Shown here piece by piece: positions 1-8,767 of a DNA stretch of 62,190 bases; position 1 is the stretch's first letter, and each line of letters opens with the position of its first letter. The stretch is from Sphingomonadales bacterium (GTDB lineage: Bacteria; Pseudomonadota; Alphaproteobacteria; Sphingomonadales; Sphingomonadaceae), in assembly GCA_013297725.1 (NCBI GenBank), contig JAAFIB010000009.1, forward strand, positions 1 through 62,190. Direction: 5' to 3'. A program made the translations under genes and the position numbers. The notes beneath the pieces are model-generated. The model had not been told where the DNA came from. It did no database searches and saw nothing but the letters and a program-made list of their open reading frames with translations.

Positions 1-1144
1 CTTGCCAGAGGATGTCAGTTTCGATGTGCCCGGCAATCCGCTCGACCGGCATCCGACATGGAAGCATGTCAAATGCCCCAATTGCCAAGAACCGGCGCGG
101 CGCGAAACCGATACGCTGGATACTTTTGCCGATTCGAGCTGGTATTTCATCCGCTTTGCCTCGCAACCAAGCGACAAGCCGTTTGATGCCGATGAGGTAA
201 AGGCGTGGTTGCCGGTTGGCCAATATATTGGCGGCATCGAACACGCCATTTTGCATTTGCTCTATGCGCGGTTCTGGACACGGGCGTTGCAAAAGATCGG
301 TAAGCTCGATTTTGCTGAGCCGTTTGCGGCCTTGTTCACGCAAGGCATGGTGACGCACGAGACGTATAAATCACCTGAAGGTGCGTGGCTGTCACCCGAA
401 GAAATCACTATAAATGCTGATATCGTGACAATGCTTGATGGTTCGCCAGTGACGCGCGGCCGCATCGAAAAGATGTCGAAATCCAAAAAGAATGTCGTCG
501 ATCCCGATCCGATGTTTGACCAATATGGTGCCGACGCGGTGCGCTGGTTCATGCTCGGCGACAGCCCCCCTGAACGCGATCTGGAATGGTCCGAAAGCGG
601 GATTGAGGGGACGTGGCGGTTTGTGAACCGGATTTGGCGGTTGGTCGATGGTATGGCCGAGGCGGAAGGCGTGGACAAAGCCCTAGACAAATCCCTGCAC
701 CGGGCAATCGCAGGTATCGGTGCCGACATTGACGCGCTGCATTTCAACAAGGCGGTGGCAAAGGTCCATGGCCTTGTAAACGATATTGAAAAAGCCAGCT
801 CGTCGGCATCGCGCACTGCCGCGATCCGCGCACTCCCGTTGCTCGTCGCGCCCATGCTGCCGCATTTGGCAGAGGAGGCCTGGGCTGCGCTTGGCAATGA
901 TGGCCTGATAGCAGGGCAGCCTTGGCCCACGCATGATCCGGCTTTGCTGGTCGATGATGAAGTGACCATTGCGTTGCAGGTCATGGGCAAGCTGCGTGAT
1001 ACGATCACGATCGCCAAAGGCACACCCAAAGACAGCCTAGAAGCGCTTGCGCTGGCGAGCGAGAAGGTGCAGCGTGTGATGGACGGCGCAATGCCGAAAA
1101 AGGTGATCGTGGTTCCCGACAGACTGGTGAATATCGTATTATGA
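1..1144 (+). CDS. leuS: leucyl-tRNA synthetase, C-terminal part (5' end outside window)
   Basis: Class I aminoacyl-tRNA synthetase that charges tRNA-Leu in the cytoplasm. The visible 380 or so residues begin inside the connective/editing region: a CPNC pair near local residue 25, then the family-typical stretches TFADSSWYF (about 41-49) and [16 protein letters not shown] (about 77-92). The KMSKS catalytic loop lies at about 157-161 and is followed by the anticodon-binding and C-terminal domains. The reading frame is open to base 1, so the gene starts upstream of the window. It ends in TGA overlapping the lptE ATG by four bases (ATGA), which indicates translational coupling. LeuS followed by LptE and HolA is a common alphaproteobacterial order. 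Confidence 0.97.
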   Translation, partial: LPEDVSFDVPGNPLDRHPTWKHVKCPNCQEPARRETDTLDTFADSSWYFIRFASQPSDKPFDADEVKAWLPVGQYIGGIEHAILHLLYARFWTRALQKIGKLDFAEPFAALFTQGMVTHETYKSPEGAWLSPEEITINADIVTMLDGSPVTRGRIEKMSKSKKNVVDPDPMFDQYGADAVRWFMLGDSPPERDLEWSESGIEGTWRFVNRIWRLVDGMAEAEGVDKALDKSLHRAIAGIGADIDALHFNKAVAKVHGLVNDIEKASSSASRTAAIRALPLLVAPMLPHLAEEAWAALGNDGLIAGQPWPTHDPALLVDDEVTIALQVMGKLRDTITIAKGTPKDSLEALALASEKVQRVMDGAMPKKVIVVPDRLVNIVL

Positions 1145-1746
1145 AACTTGACGCTTCCACCACCAATACCGTTAGTGCTGAGCCTGTCGAAGCACGGTTG
1201 GCAAACCCGTCGTTGGCGCTACGCGCCGCCTTCGGCCCCGACAGGCTCAGGACTAACGGTGTTTTAGGGCTGGTTGCATTGCTATCCTTCACTCTCTCCG
1301 CATGCGGCCTGCAACCGCTCTATAGTGGCGGATCGCAGGGGGCGGTTTCAACCGTTCTTGGCGCTGTCACCGTCGACCCTATCGAGGGCAAGAATGGCTG
1401 GTTGATGCGCAATGCGCTGAACGATCGGCTGACCGCAGGCGGGGCAACAACTGCGCGCTATAGGCTGACCATCAAGCTGGATGACCAGATCGAAGGTTTC
1501 GGCATTCGCGCCGATGATACTGTGACGCGCGAACGGCGCACATTGCGCGCGCGTTATCAGCTGATTGATCTGGAAAGCGGCAAAACGGTGCTGGATGCAA
1601 CGGCTGGTTCCGATGCCGGTATCGACGTTGTCAGTTCGGAATATGCAACGATTGCGGGCGAGAACACCGCGCTGGAAAACCTGACACAGGAAGTTGCCGA
1701 ACAGATTGTTACGCGTATCTCGATTTACGCCCGCGAACCCAAATGA
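1141..1746 (+). CDS. lptE: LPS assembly lipoprotein LptE, with repeat-derived N-terminal extension
   Basis: Outer-membrane lipoprotein that plugs the LptD translocon in lipopolysaccharide export. A hydrophobic core (about residues 42-52) leads into the lipobox LSAC with Cys55, followed by GLQPLYSGG, typical of alphaproteobacterial LptE. The 201-residue ORF is longer than usual because residues about 10-40 are encoded by a palindromic repeat (bases 1168-1260), leaving a signal peptide with an unusually long N-region. No good alternative start lies between the repeat and the hydrophobic core, and the ATG at 1141 overlaps the leuS stop (ATGA). I therefore infer that the extension is translated. 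The gene overlaps holA by four bases. Confidence 0.88.
   Translation: MKLDASTTNTVSAEPVEARLANPSLALRAAFGPDRLRTNGVLGLVALLSFTLSACGLQPLYSGGSQGAVSTVLGAVTVDPIEGKNGWLMRNALNDRLTAGGATTARYRLTIKLDDQIEGFGIRADDTVTRERRTLRARYQLIDLESGKTVLDATAGSDAGIDVVSSEYATIAGENTALENLTQEVAEQIVTRISIYAREPK
1168..1260. repeat. Palindromic repeat inside lptE (family A)
   Basis: Imperfect inverted repeat. The left arm (1168-1192) starts ACCGTTAGTGCTGAGCCTG; the right arm (1239-1260) ends CAGGCTCAGGACTAACGGT. The same arm sequence recurs at 33275-33360 and 45562-45647 in intergenic DNA, so this is a dispersed REP-like element. Here it lies in frame in the start of lptE and encodes about 31 residues. Confidence 0.9.
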
Positions 1747-2774
1747 GCGGCGGGAAGCTGCGCGAAGGCGATTTCGTTGCAGCCATTACTAACAGGCCGG
1801 ATATCCGCCTGTTTCTGATCTTTGGCCAAGACGAATCTGCGGCTGCGGCGATGGCAACGGCGATGGCCGCACAAATGGGGCCAGAGGCGGAGGCTGTCGA
1901 TGTCGACAGTGCCAAGCTGCGCGGTGATCCGGCGTTGTTGGCGGATGAGGCGGCTTCGACATCGTTGTTCGGCGATATCCGCTATATCCGGCTGAATTTC
2001 GCGCGTGACGAAGGGCTGGATGCGGTCGAGAATTTGCTGTCGGCGGAACAAGCGGGCAATCCGGTTATCGCAACTGCGGGCAATTTGACCAAAGGTAGCA
2101 AGTTGCGGCGGCTGGTCGAGGGATCGCCGCGCGCGTTGACTTATATCTGCTACCCGCCCAGCGAAGCCGAGGCGACGGACCATGTGTTGGGGTTGGCACG
2201 GAGCGCCGGATTGAAACTGGACCGCGCTTTGGCCGCACAGATTGCGCGCTACACAGGACAAGACCGGCGGCTGGCAGCAAGCGAGGTTGAAAAGCTGGCG
2301 TTGTATCATGATGCTAGCCCTGAACGACCGGTGTTAGTTGAGGCCGCTGCATTTACCGCGCTTGCCGCCGAAACCAGCGAAGAAGATGTCAACGCGCTGA
2401 TCAACCGGGTGATGGCGGGTGAAGTGCGGGCGCTGGGGCGGCAATTGGCGGAGGCGCGGGCGGTTGGCGTTGATGCGGTGCGGATTACGCGGGCGATGCA
2501 AAGGCGCGCAGCGTTGCTTGCAGGATTGCGGGCAAAGGTCGACGCTGGCGCAGCGCCCGGCGCGCTGATCCGCGCGACCAAATCGATTTTCTGGAAAGAA
2601 CAGGGCGAACATGAAGCGCAGCTGAAATGCTGGACTTCGCCAAGGCTGGCCGGATTGATGGGGCATTTGATTGAGGTCGAGCAGAAAGTCATGGCGCTGG
2701 GCGCGGACCTTGGCTCGGTTTTACTGGAGGAAGAATTGGCGCGAATTGCGCGTTCGGCGGCAAGAGCGCGTTAG
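1743..2774 (+). CDS. holA: DNA polymerase III subunit delta
   Basis: Clamp-loader delta subunit, which opens the beta sliding clamp for the replicative polymerase. The 343-residue protein has the family's N-terminal fold with FLIFGQDESAA near residues 21-31, the region SLFGDIRYIRL near 77-87, and the C-terminal helical collar domain. Length fits HolA. The ATG overlaps the lptE stop by four bases (ATGA), continuing the leuS-lptE-holA operon. The gene ends four bases before the convergent DUF4402 gene; no terminator hairpin is seen between them. Confidence 0.95.
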   Translation: MSGGKLREGDFVAAITNRPDIRLFLIFGQDESAAAAMATAMAAQMGPEAEAVDVDSAKLRGDPALLADEAASTSLFGDIRYIRLNFARDEGLDAVENLLSAEQAGNPVIATAGNLTKGSKLRRLVEGSPRALTYICYPPSEAEATDHVLGLARSAGLKLDRALAAQIARYTGQDRRLAASEVEKLALYHDASPERPVLVEAAAFTALAAETSEEDVNALINRVMAGEVRALGRQLAEARAVGVDAVRITRAMQRRAALLAGLRAKVDAGAAPGALIRATKSIFWKEQGEHEAQLKCWTSPRLAGLMGHLIEVEQKVMALGADLGSVLLEEELARIARSAARAR

Positions 2775-2777
2775 GCG

Positions 2778-3269
2778 CTATTCATATTCCGCCGTAATCG
2801 GAATGCGCCCGCGGAAAGTGCCCGCGACGCTGCCTTTTATCTCCAAATCGCCGCCAAAGTTGAATTCCAACCTGCCAAAGCTGTCAAGTTTTGCATTGGG
2901 CGGCAAGTTGGTACGCAGATTGCTGATGTGGATCGCCCCTCCGCTTGACCCCGACATGCGGATCGAGACGGGCAAGTCTATGACGATCGAGCGTCCGGGC
3001 TCTCCGGTAACAACCGCTGATCCGGCAAGCGCAGAACCGCCGAGGTCAACAATATCGCCCGCCAATTGCCGTGAACCGTCATTGGGATTAATACTTATTT
3101 TTCCGCCAGTTGACCCACTGGTTGCGGCTTTGCTGAAATCCAACTGCGTGCGGATTTCGACTTGTAGCGGAATGTCACTCGGTTCATTCGCAAATGACGC
3201 GCTGATGCTGAATGCCAGGAACAGGCAAAATCCAACAATGCAATGCAAAAATTGAGGCAAAAGCTTCAT
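2778..3269 (-). CDS. secreted DUF4402 protein
   Basis: 163-residue protein with a signal peptide (hydrophobic FLHCIVGFCLFLAFSISA followed by SFA). Its mature part is Gly/Ser-rich and beta-strand-like, resembling DUF4402 proteins, which are small exported proteins of unknown function, some linked to pilus-like surface structures. I chose the ATG at 3269 (MKLLPQF) because GGGG lies about five bases upstream; an ATG at 3290 adds seven residues. No pilus, chaperone or usher genes are nearby, so the surface role is only a family-level guess. Confidence 0.7.
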   Translation of the reverse strand: MKLLPQFLHCIVGFCLFLAFSISASFANEPSDIPLQVEIRTQLDFSKAATSGSTGGKISINPNDGSRQLAGDIVDLGGSALAGSAVVTGEPGRSIVIDLPVSIRMSGSSGGAIHISNLRTNLPPNAKLDSFGRLEFNFGGDLEIKGSVAGTFRGRIPITAEYE

Positions 3270-3352
3270 CACCCCATTTTCGCGCATCATGGTGAATTAA
3301 GTGTAAATAAGCGCATCTTGACGTCGGCGCGCCGCAGCTACACATTAGCAAC

Positions 3353-3745
3353 ATGGAAAAACTAGAACTCAACGAAGAAGAATGGCGCGCGCGATTATCG
3401 CCAGTTCAATATCACGTATTGCGCGAAGCAGGCACGGAACGAGCGTTCAGCGGCGCATTGAACGTGGAAAAACGCGATGGCGCATTTCACTGCGGCGGAT
3501 GCGGAACGTTGTTGTTCCAATCGTCCGACAAATTCGACAGCGGTTCCGGCTGGCCCAGCTTTACTACGCCCGCCAGCGCCGATGCAGTCATCGAAGTGCA
3601 CGATCACAGCCACGGCATGCACCGCATCGAAGTCCGCTGCGCGCGGTGCGATGGGCATTTGGGGCACGTCTTTCCCGATGGCCCCGGGCCGACCGGCATG
3701 CGCTATTGCATCAACAGCGTTTCGCTGGATTTCGATCCTGAATAG
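3353..3745 (+). CDS. msrB: peptide-methionine (R)-S-oxide reductase
   Basis: Repairs oxidised methionine by reducing the R-sulfoxide. In 130 residues the full MsrB signature is present: zinc-binding pairs C47/C50 and C96/C99 (CGGC and CARC), the GSGWPSF substrate loop (64-70), [10 protein letters not shown], and the catalytic cysteine C119 in RYCINS. No signal peptide is seen, so it is probably cytoplasmic. The resolving cysteine was not determined. The gene stands alone between the convergent-pair intergenic region and the penicillin-binding protein gene. Confidence 0.96.
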   Translation: MEKLELNEEEWRARLSPVQYHVLREAGTERAFSGALNVEKRDGAFHCGGCGTLLFQSSDKFDSGSGWPSFTTPASADAVIEVHDHSHGMHRIEVRCARCDGHLGHVFPDGPGPTGMRYCINSVSLDFDPE

Positions 3746-3799
3746 CCCTGCGTTATTGTCGCTTGTCGGATTCCAGTCGAAACGGTAACACCACAATCA

Positions 3800-5842
3800 A
3801 TGGCAAAAGCAGCAGAGCACAGTGAAGGGCGGTCGCGTATTGCGCGGTGGTTTTTTGTTTCACTAAAAATCGGGATAGCGGTCGCTTTAATGGGGCTGTT
3901 GATCATCGGAATTTTCGTTGCAATCGCGCGGAACGAGATCAAAGGTTTTGAGGATCTAAAAGCCTCCCCCAATGGTCAGATGATCCGTGTTCGTGCAGCG
4001 GACGGCACCGTTATCCAGACATTGGGGCCAAGCTTTGGCCGCTGGGTTCCGGTAAAACAACTGCCAAAGGATATGAAAGACGCGATGGTCGCGGTTGAGG
4101 ACCGGCGGTTTTATTATCACCCCGGCGTCGATCCGATTGGTATCGTCCGGTCATTTTACGTACGCGCAACCAGCGGCAAATGGTCGCAAGGCGGATCGAC
4201 GATTACGCAGCAATTGGCGCGGACCGTTTACCTGAACAATCGCCGCGAGTTTGGCCGCAAAATCCGCGAAGTTATTCTGTCGATGGCGATGGAGACCAAG
4301 TTTTCAAAGGATCAGATCCTCGAATTGTATCTGAACAAAGTCTATTTCGGCGGCGGTGCATTTGGCGTTGACGCTGCGTCGCGCAAGTTTTTTGATCATG
4401 GTGCCGAAGAACTAACGCTTGCTGAATCTGCGATCATCGCCGGGCTAGTTAAGGCACCGTCGCATTATTCCCCCACAGCCGATGCGCAGGCGGCCATCGG
4501 CAGGGCTGGCGTAGTCATCGAAGTGATGCAGGATGCGGGCATGATCACCGCTGAGCAAGCCGCAACGGTGAAGCCTGCGAAGGTGAAGTTGGCGTCGCAG
4601 AAATCGCAAGACAGCGTGCGCTATTTCACCGATTGGGCGCTGCCACAGCTTGATGGTTTGATCGACGAAACTGAAAAGCCGATCGATGTTTGGACGACAA
4701 TTGACCTGTCGATGCAACGCGCCGCCTCTGCATCACTATCCGCCCATGTCCCGCGCGGATCGCAAGGCGCCGTGGTTACGCTTGATCGCGACGGTGCCGT
4801 TCGCGCAATGGTTGGCGGCACGAGCTATGCAAAGAGCAACTACAACCGCGCGGTCACGGCACTGCGGCAACCGGGATCGTCTTGGAAGGCTTTTGTCTAT
4901 CTTGCCGCGATTGAAGCAGGCTTTCGCCCGGACGATAAAGTCGTTGACGGGCCAGTTACCATCAACGGCTGGTCGCCCAAAAATAGTGGCGGCAGCTATG
5001 CAGGTGAGATCACATTGCGCACCGCATTTGCCTATTCCAAAAATACGGTAGCTGCGAAAATCGGCGAAGAGGTTGGGACCAGCACAATTGCCAATATGGC
5101 GCGGCGTTTTGGCATTTCTACACCGATCAGTACCGGTCCAGCGATGGTGCTGGGATCGTCCGAAACCCGCGTTATCGAAATGACCCGCGCGTTTGCCTCG
5201 ATTGCGGCAAAAGGACGCAGCGTTACGCCGTATGCGATCAGTAAAGTGACCACAATCGACGGCGACGTCATCTATCGCCATAAAGCATCAAGCGGCACGC
5301 AATTGGTGCAGCCTTATGTTGCGGCAGGCGTTACTGACCTGATGCAATCGGCGGTCACGGCGGGCTCTGGCCGTGCTGCACAGATTGGCAGGCCAGTAGC
5401 TGGAAAGACAGGAACAACCTCTAGTAACAAAGACGGCTGGTTCCTCGGCTTTTCCTCTGGCCTGACCACAGGTGTTTGGATGGGCCGCGATGATGCTCGT
5501 GCTGTCGGCAATTTACAGGGCGGCAATGCCCCTGCGACCGCATGGGGAAGCTATATGCGGATCGCGGTCGCCGGTCGTCCAGTTGAGAATTTTGCGACGA
5601 ATGTGACGTTCCCTGAACGGTTGGACGGCGAAGAAATGACACTCGGCCCAGATGGCGAAGAAGTTGTTGTTGATGAAAATGGTCAGCCGATTGAAGGCGA
5701 AGGTCCGGTGGAAGCATTGCCCGGACCAGACGAGGCGATTGAACCAGATGCGGTTGATGAAGAATGGGTCAACCGCGCCATGGGACGCAGCAAACAAGAG
5801 CAAGGCAATGAAGCTGATCCTGAATTGACGGAGCCCAACTAG
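3800..5842 (+). CDS. class A penicillin-binding protein (PBP1A family)
   Basis: Bifunctional peptidoglycan synthase anchored in the inner membrane. Residues 18-42 form the membrane anchor. The glycosyltransferase (GT51) domain shows EDRRFYYHPG with catalytic Glu100 and the motif QGGSTITQQLAR (about 130-141). The transpeptidase domain has S360-x-x-K363, S413-K414-N415 and K536-T537-G538, all intact. The C-terminal tail (after about residue 600) is acidic and probably disordered. At 680 residues it is shorter than typical PBP1A, lacking most of an inserted OB-like region, so I leave the symbol blank. No clear Shine-Dalgarno sequence precedes the ATG. Confidence 0.95.
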   Translation: MAKAAEHSEGRSRIARWFFVSLKIGIAVALMGLLIIGIFVAIARNEIKGFEDLKASPNGQMIRVRAADGTVIQTLGPSFGRWVPVKQLPKDMKDAMVAVEDRRFYYHPGVDPIGIVRSFYVRATSGKWSQGGSTITQQLARTVYLNNRREFGRKIREVILSMAMETKFSKDQILELYLNKVYFGGGAFGVDAASRKFFDHGAEELTLAESAIIAGLVKAPSHYSPTADAQAAIGRAGVVIEVMQDAGMITAEQAATVKPAKVKLASQKSQDSVRYFTDWALPQLDGLIDETEKPIDVWTTIDLSMQRAASASLSAHVPRGSQGAVVTLDRDGAVRAMVGGTSYAKSNYNRAVTALRQPGSSWKAFVYLAAIEAGFRPDDKVVDGPVTINGWSPKNSGGSYAGEITLRTAFAYSKNTVAAKIGEEVGTSTIANMARRFGISTPISTGPAMVLGSSETRVIEMTRAFASIAAKGRSVTPYAISKVTTIDGDVIYRHKASSGTQLVQPYVAAGVTDLMQSAVTAGSGRAAQIGRPVAGKTGTTSSNKDGWFLGFSSGLTTGVWMGRDDARAVGNLQGGNAPATAWGSYMRIAVAGRPVENFATNVTFPERLDGEEMTLGPDGEEVVVDENGQPIEGEGPVEALPGPDEAIEPDAVDEEWVNRAMGRSKQEQGNEADPELTEPN

Positions 5843-5894
5843 GCTTAATCCCTAAGCGTCATGGCTTGATTTATGTCTGTATCTGGCCCACATA

Positions 5895-5923
5895 CCTAAT
5901 CGGAACGATTTTATCTGATTAGG
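5895..5923. promoter_or_regulatory. Inverted repeat before the suf operon, probable Rrf2 operator
   Basis: Seven-base arms CCTAATC (5895-5901) and GATTAGG (5917-5923) are separated by 15 bases and lie 11 bases before the ATG of the Rrf2 regulator. Position and symmetry fit an autoregulatory binding site for the regulator in a single suf promoter. The binding protein is inferred, not shown. Confidence 0.55.
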
Positions 5924-5934
5924 ATTCGGCAGCC

Positions 5935-6336
5935 ATGCGGCTATCCAATATGGCAGATTATGCAGTGGTGGTAATGAGTGCGGCAGCGCGCCATTGCGGC
6001 GGCATGCGCACGTCGGCGACGGAGCTAGCATCCGAAACCGGTATAGCATTGCCGACGGTGCAGAAACTGGTCAGCATATTATCAAAAGGCGGCCTGCTGC
6101 GTTCGGTGCGCGGTGCAGGCGGCGGCATACAATTGGCGCGGCCCGCAGCCGCGATCACTTTGGCCGATATTGTTGAGGCGGTTGAAGGACCGATTGCGCT
6201 GACGGGCTGCGTCAATGAACAGACGTGTCATTGCAGCATAGAACCCGATTGCGCAGTGAAACCCCATATGGGCGCGGCAAATGCTGCGGTGCGCGGCGCG
6301 CTGGCGAACATCACTTTGACGAGCTTGGCACGATGA
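5935..6336 (+). CDS. Rrf2-family SUF-system transcriptional regulator
   Basis: 133-residue winged-helix regulator of the Rrf2/IscR family, probably sensing Fe-S status and controlling the downstream suf operon. The N-terminal helix-turn-helix is followed by the wing ([11 protein letters not shown]). A cysteine cluster in the C-terminal third (CVNEQTCHC then C about five residues later) fits Fe-S ligands, as in the SUF-specific subgroup. It opens a 12-gene overlapping cluster: its TGA overlaps the sufB ATG (ATGA). A palindrome upstream (5895-5923) is the likely operator. Whether it is an activator or a repressor cannot be read from sequence. Confidence 0.9.
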   Translation: MRLSNMADYAVVVMSAAARHCGGMRTSATELASETGIALPTVQKLVSILSKGGLLRSVRGAGGGIQLARPAAAITLADIVEAVEGPIALTGCVNEQTCHCSIEPDCAVKPHMGAANAAVRGALANITLTSLAR

Positions 6337-7829
6337 CAGACGATATTGCAGTAAAAGACTCCGTCGTGAAGGACCAAGCCGCATGGGATGCTGCCGATAA
6401 GGTTGCCGACTATGAGCATGGCTGGTCGTCGGACATCGAAACCGAATTCGCCGAAAAGGGCCTGACCGAGGCGACTGTTCGCTTTATTTCGGGCAAAAAG
6501 AACGAGCCCGAATGGATGCTCGAATGGCGGTTGAAGGCGTTTGCCATGTGGCAAACAATGACGCCGCCCGATTGGGCGAAGCTGAATGTGCCGCCGATTG
6601 ATTATCAAGACGCGTATTATTACGCCGCACCGAAGCCAAAACCAAAGCTGGGTTCGCTTGATGAGGTCGATCCAGAAATCCTGCGCGTGTATGAAAAGCT
6701 TGGCATTCCGATCGCCGAACAAGAAGTGCTTGCCGGGGTAGAAGGCGCGCGTAAGGTGGCGGTGGATGCGGTGTTTGACAGCGTTTCCGTGGCGACCACC
6801 TTCAGGGCGGAATTGGAGCGTGCAGGCGTTATCTTCCGTTCGATTAGTGAAGCGATCAAGGAATATCCTGATCTGGTGAAGAAATGGCTCGGCAAAATTG
6901 TGCCGATGCATGACAATTATTTCGCCACCTTGAACTGCGCAGTCTTTTCCGACGGGACGTTTGTCTACATCCCCGAGGGCGTCCGCTGCCCGATGGAGCT
7001 GTCCACCTATTTCCGCATCAATGCCGAAAACACCGGGCAGTTTGAACGCACATTAATCGTCGCCGACAAGGGCAGCTACGTGTCCTACCTCGAGGGCTGC
7101 ACCGCGCCGATGCGCGACGAGAATCAGCTGCATGCTGCGGTCGTTGAGCTGGTTGCCTTGGACGATGCAGAGATCAAATATTCGACCGTGCAGAATTGGT
7201 ATCCCGGCGATGCGGAGGGCAAAGGCGGCATCTATAATTTCGTCACCAAGCGCGCCTTGTGTCAGGGACGGAACAGCAAGGTTTCGTGGACCCAAGTTGA
7301 AACCGGTAGCGCGGTGACGTGGAAATACCCCAGCTGCGTCCTCAACGGCGAAAACAGCGTTGGCGAATTTTACTCGGTCGCGGTGACTAATAACTACCAG
7401 CAGGCCGATACCGGCACCAAGATGATCCACAACGGCAAGGGCAGCCGCTCGACCATCGTGTCGAAGGGCATCAGCGCGGGGCACAGCAACAACACCTATC
7501 GCGGGCTGGTCCGCGTCGCGCCGAATGCAGAGGGTGTGCGGAACTTCACCCAGTGCGATAGCTTGCTGCTGGGCAGCGAATGCGGCGCGCATACGGTGCC
7601 CTATATCGAGGTCCGCAACCCTTCGGCCCAGATTGAGCATGAGGCGACCACCAGCAAGATCAGCGACGACCAGATGTTCTACGCGCAAGCACGCGGCCTG
7701 AATGCCGAGGAAGCGGTGGCCCTGATCGTCAACGGCTTTGCCAAGGAAGTGCTGCAGCAACTACCGATGGAATTTGCGGTGGAGGCGCAGAAGTTGCTTG
7801 GCATCTCGCTTGAGGGGTCGGTTGGATGA
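6333..7829 (+). CDS. sufB: Fe-S cluster assembly scaffold SufB
   Basis: 498-residue scaffold subunit of the SufBCD complex on which Fe-S clusters are built. The beta-helix core is recognisable, with the conserved segments [37 protein letters not shown] and ECGAHTVPY and the C-terminal helical domain ending GISLEGSVG. Start at 6333 is chosen because it overlaps the regulator stop (ATGA); the longer upstream reading frame lies inside the regulator gene. The last 16 codons have a diverged second copy at 8300-8347, at the end of the inserted DUF559 gene. The ATG of that gene overlaps the sufB stop by four bases. Confidence 0.97.
   Translation: MTDDIAVKDSVVKDQAAWDAADKVADYEHGWSSDIETEFAEKGLTEATVRFISGKKNEPEWMLEWRLKAFAMWQTMTPPDWAKLNVPPIDYQDAYYYAAPKPKPKLGSLDEVDPEILRVYEKLGIPIAEQEVLAGVEGARKVAVDAVFDSVSVATTFRAELERAGVIFRSISEAIKEYPDLVKKWLGKIVPMHDNYFATLNCAVFSDGTFVYIPEGVRCPMELSTYFRINAENTGQFERTLIVADKGSYVSYLEGCTAPMRDENQLHAAVVELVALDDAEIKYSTVQNWYPGDAEGKGGIYNFVTKRALCQGRNSKVSWTQVETGSAVTWKYPSCVLNGENSVGEFYSVAVTNNYQQADTGTKMIHNGKGSRSTIVSKGISAGHSNNTYRGLVRVAPNAEGVRNFTQCDSLLLGSECGAHTVPYIEVRNPSAQIEHEATTSKISDDQMFYAQARGLNAEEAVALIVNGFAKEVLQQLPMEFAVEAQKLLGISLEGSVG
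7782..7829 (+). repeat. sufB 3'-end repeat, proximal copy
   Basis: 48 bases encoding the last 15 residues of SufB plus the stop. They align without gaps to 8300-8347 at 34 of 48 positions; 14 of 15 residues are identical. Almost all differences are synonymous, so the pair is not a fresh target-site duplication. Confidence 0.85.
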
Positions 7830-8347
7830 GTTTCGCCGAACTCGATAAAGGATGGCGACCAGAAGCCCCTCCCCTTCAGGGGAGGGGTTTGGGGTGGGGG
7901 CTGTCAGTTGAGCAAATCCGCTGGCTTCAAGAACGCGCGCACGAAATGCGCCGCAACCCTACTGAGCCGGAAAAGCGCCTATGGCGGAACTTGTCCGGCA
8001 ACCAGGTCGATGGCCTGAAGTTTCGCAGGCAGGAAGTGATCGGTCCTTACATTGCCGATTTCATGTGTCCAGCGCGGTCCCTGATTGTCGAAGTCGATGG
8101 CGATACCCATGACGAAGCCAAAGATCGGCTGCGCGACGATGTGCTAGCGCAGTTCGGATTTCTTGTGCTGCGGGTGGCCAATGCCGATGTGATGACGAAT
8201 GCAGAGGGTGTGGTTGGGGCGATACGTTATGCGGCGTCTGGCCGTTCATCACCCCACAACCCCCACCCCAACCCCTCCCCTGAAGGGGAGGGGCTTAAGG
8301 AGGCGCAGAAATTGCTGGGGATTTCATTGGAAGTGAGTGTGGGGTGA
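7826..8347 (+). CDS. DUF559 endonuclease-domain protein inserted between sufB and sufC
   Basis: 173-residue protein with a DUF559 domain, a Vsr-like PD-(D/E)xK nuclease fold. [15 protein letters not shown] (about 42-56) begins the domain; the likely active site is D78 in YIADFMC with E89-x-D91 in VEVDGDTH. The domain ends near residue 135. Both flanks of the domain are encoded by inverted GC-rich palindromes (residues about 14-26 and 142-156). The last 15 residues ([15 protein letters not shown]) repeat the SufB C-terminus. The ATG overlaps the sufB stop (ATGA), so it is probably translated. DUF559 genes have no agreed biological role. The structure suggests a mobile or REP-associated nuclease rather than an Fe-S factor; that is inference. 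Confidence 0.85.
   Translation: MSFAELDKGWRPEAPPLQGRGLGWGLSVEQIRWLQERAHEMRRNPTEPEKRLWRNLSGNQVDGLKFRRQEVIGPYIADFMCPARSLIVEVDGDTHDEAKDRLRDDVLAQFGFLVLRVANADVMTNAEGVVGAIRYAASGRSSPHNPHPNPSPEGEGLKEAQKLLGISLEVSVG
7865..8294. mobile_element. Palindrome-bounded DUF559 unit (candidate mobile element)
   Basis: Inverted repeats of about 38 bases bound the DUF559 domain. The left repeat (7865-7903) holds CCCCTCCCCT-TC-AGGGGAGGGG followed by a TTTGGGGTGGGGG tract. The right repeat (8256-8294) is its near-exact reverse complement, ending CCCCTCCCCT-GA-AGGGGAGGGG. Each is itself a perfect 10-bp-arm hairpin. The reading frame runs through both repeats. The layout recalls REP elements paired with their transposases, but with a nuclease-fold protein instead. 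Confidence 0.6.
8300..8347 (+). repeat. sufB 3'-end repeat, distal copy
   Basis: Second copy of the sufB tail, read in the same frame as the end of the DUF559 gene, directly after the right palindrome. It uses A/T-ending codons (AAA, ATT, TCA, GAA, AGT) where the proximal copy uses AAG, ATC, TCG, GAG, TCG. This points to a different sufB lineage or an old displaced end. Confidence 0.85.
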
Positions 8348-8565
8348 TGATTCGAATTTTTGTTGATACTGAATGTGGAAAAGTCTCCGATCATTTTGAA
8401 TTTGGAGCAGTTCCGCACCAAGGAGACGTGGTTTTCATCTTGACCGAAAAGGAAGAGATCAAACTTCTGGTGAAGCTTGTTGAGCATTATCCGAACCCAA
8501 AAGGTGACGTAATGCACCCCGTGTCTAGCGTGACGCTCCAATGCGAAGTCATGCCACATGGCTGA
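8347..8565 (+). CDS. small unknown protein in suf operon (72 aa)
   Basis: I do not recognise the family. The 72-residue protein is acidic with alternating beta-like segments (IRIFVDTEC, DVVFILTEK, VSSVTLQCEV). It has no signal peptide, membrane segment or metal-binding cluster; only two cysteines are present. I chose the ATG at 8347, which overlaps the DUF559 stop by one base (TGATG); a GTG at 8344 is the alternative. It overlaps the next small gene by eight bases, suggesting the two are co-translated and perhaps act together. Codons are richer in A/T than in sufB and sufC, suggesting recent acquisition. Confidence 0.65.
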   Translation: MIRIFVDTECGKVSDHFEFGAVPHQGDVVFILTEKEEIKLLVKLVEHYPNPKGDVMHPVSSVTLQCEVMPHG

Positions 8566-8767
8566 AGAGATTTTTGATTGGGATAACGATGACACGATCA
8601 TCATCCGCACCGTGAAGGCAGTAGCAGTCTATCGAAATCAATATAATGAGGTGGTCATTCGGCAAGAAAATGTCGATCCCCAAGATGAAGACTACTTCAT
8701 TCACGTTCCGCAAAACGAATTACGAAAGCTCATCGAAGCTTTGCAAAAGCAGGTCAATACGAACTAA
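8558..8767 (+). CDS. small unknown protein in suf operon (69 aa)
   Basis: Family not recognised. 69 residues, strongly acidic N-terminus (AEEIFDWDNDD), a central beta-like region (TIIIRTVKAVAVYRN and NEVVIRQ) and a C-terminal amphipathic helix (NELRKLIEALQKQV). It starts eight bases inside the preceding small gene and its TAA overlaps the sufC ATG by one base (TAATG). The pair sits between the palindrome-bounded DUF559 unit and sufC. Its function, and whether it matters for Fe-S assembly, cannot be told from sequence. Confidence 0.7.
   Translation: MAEEIFDWDNDDTIIIRTVKAVAVYRNQYNEVVIRQENVDPQDEDYFIHVPQNELRKLIEALQKQVNTN

Noticed and set aside
262-1029. 255-codon minus-strand frame opposite leuS
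   Set aside because: Shadow of leuS; no domain or start signal.
7826-8347. DUF559 gene as a Vsr mismatch-repair endonuclease paired with a methylase
   Set aside because: No DNA methyltransferase is nearby and the gene sits in the suf operon; only the fold is shared with Vsr.
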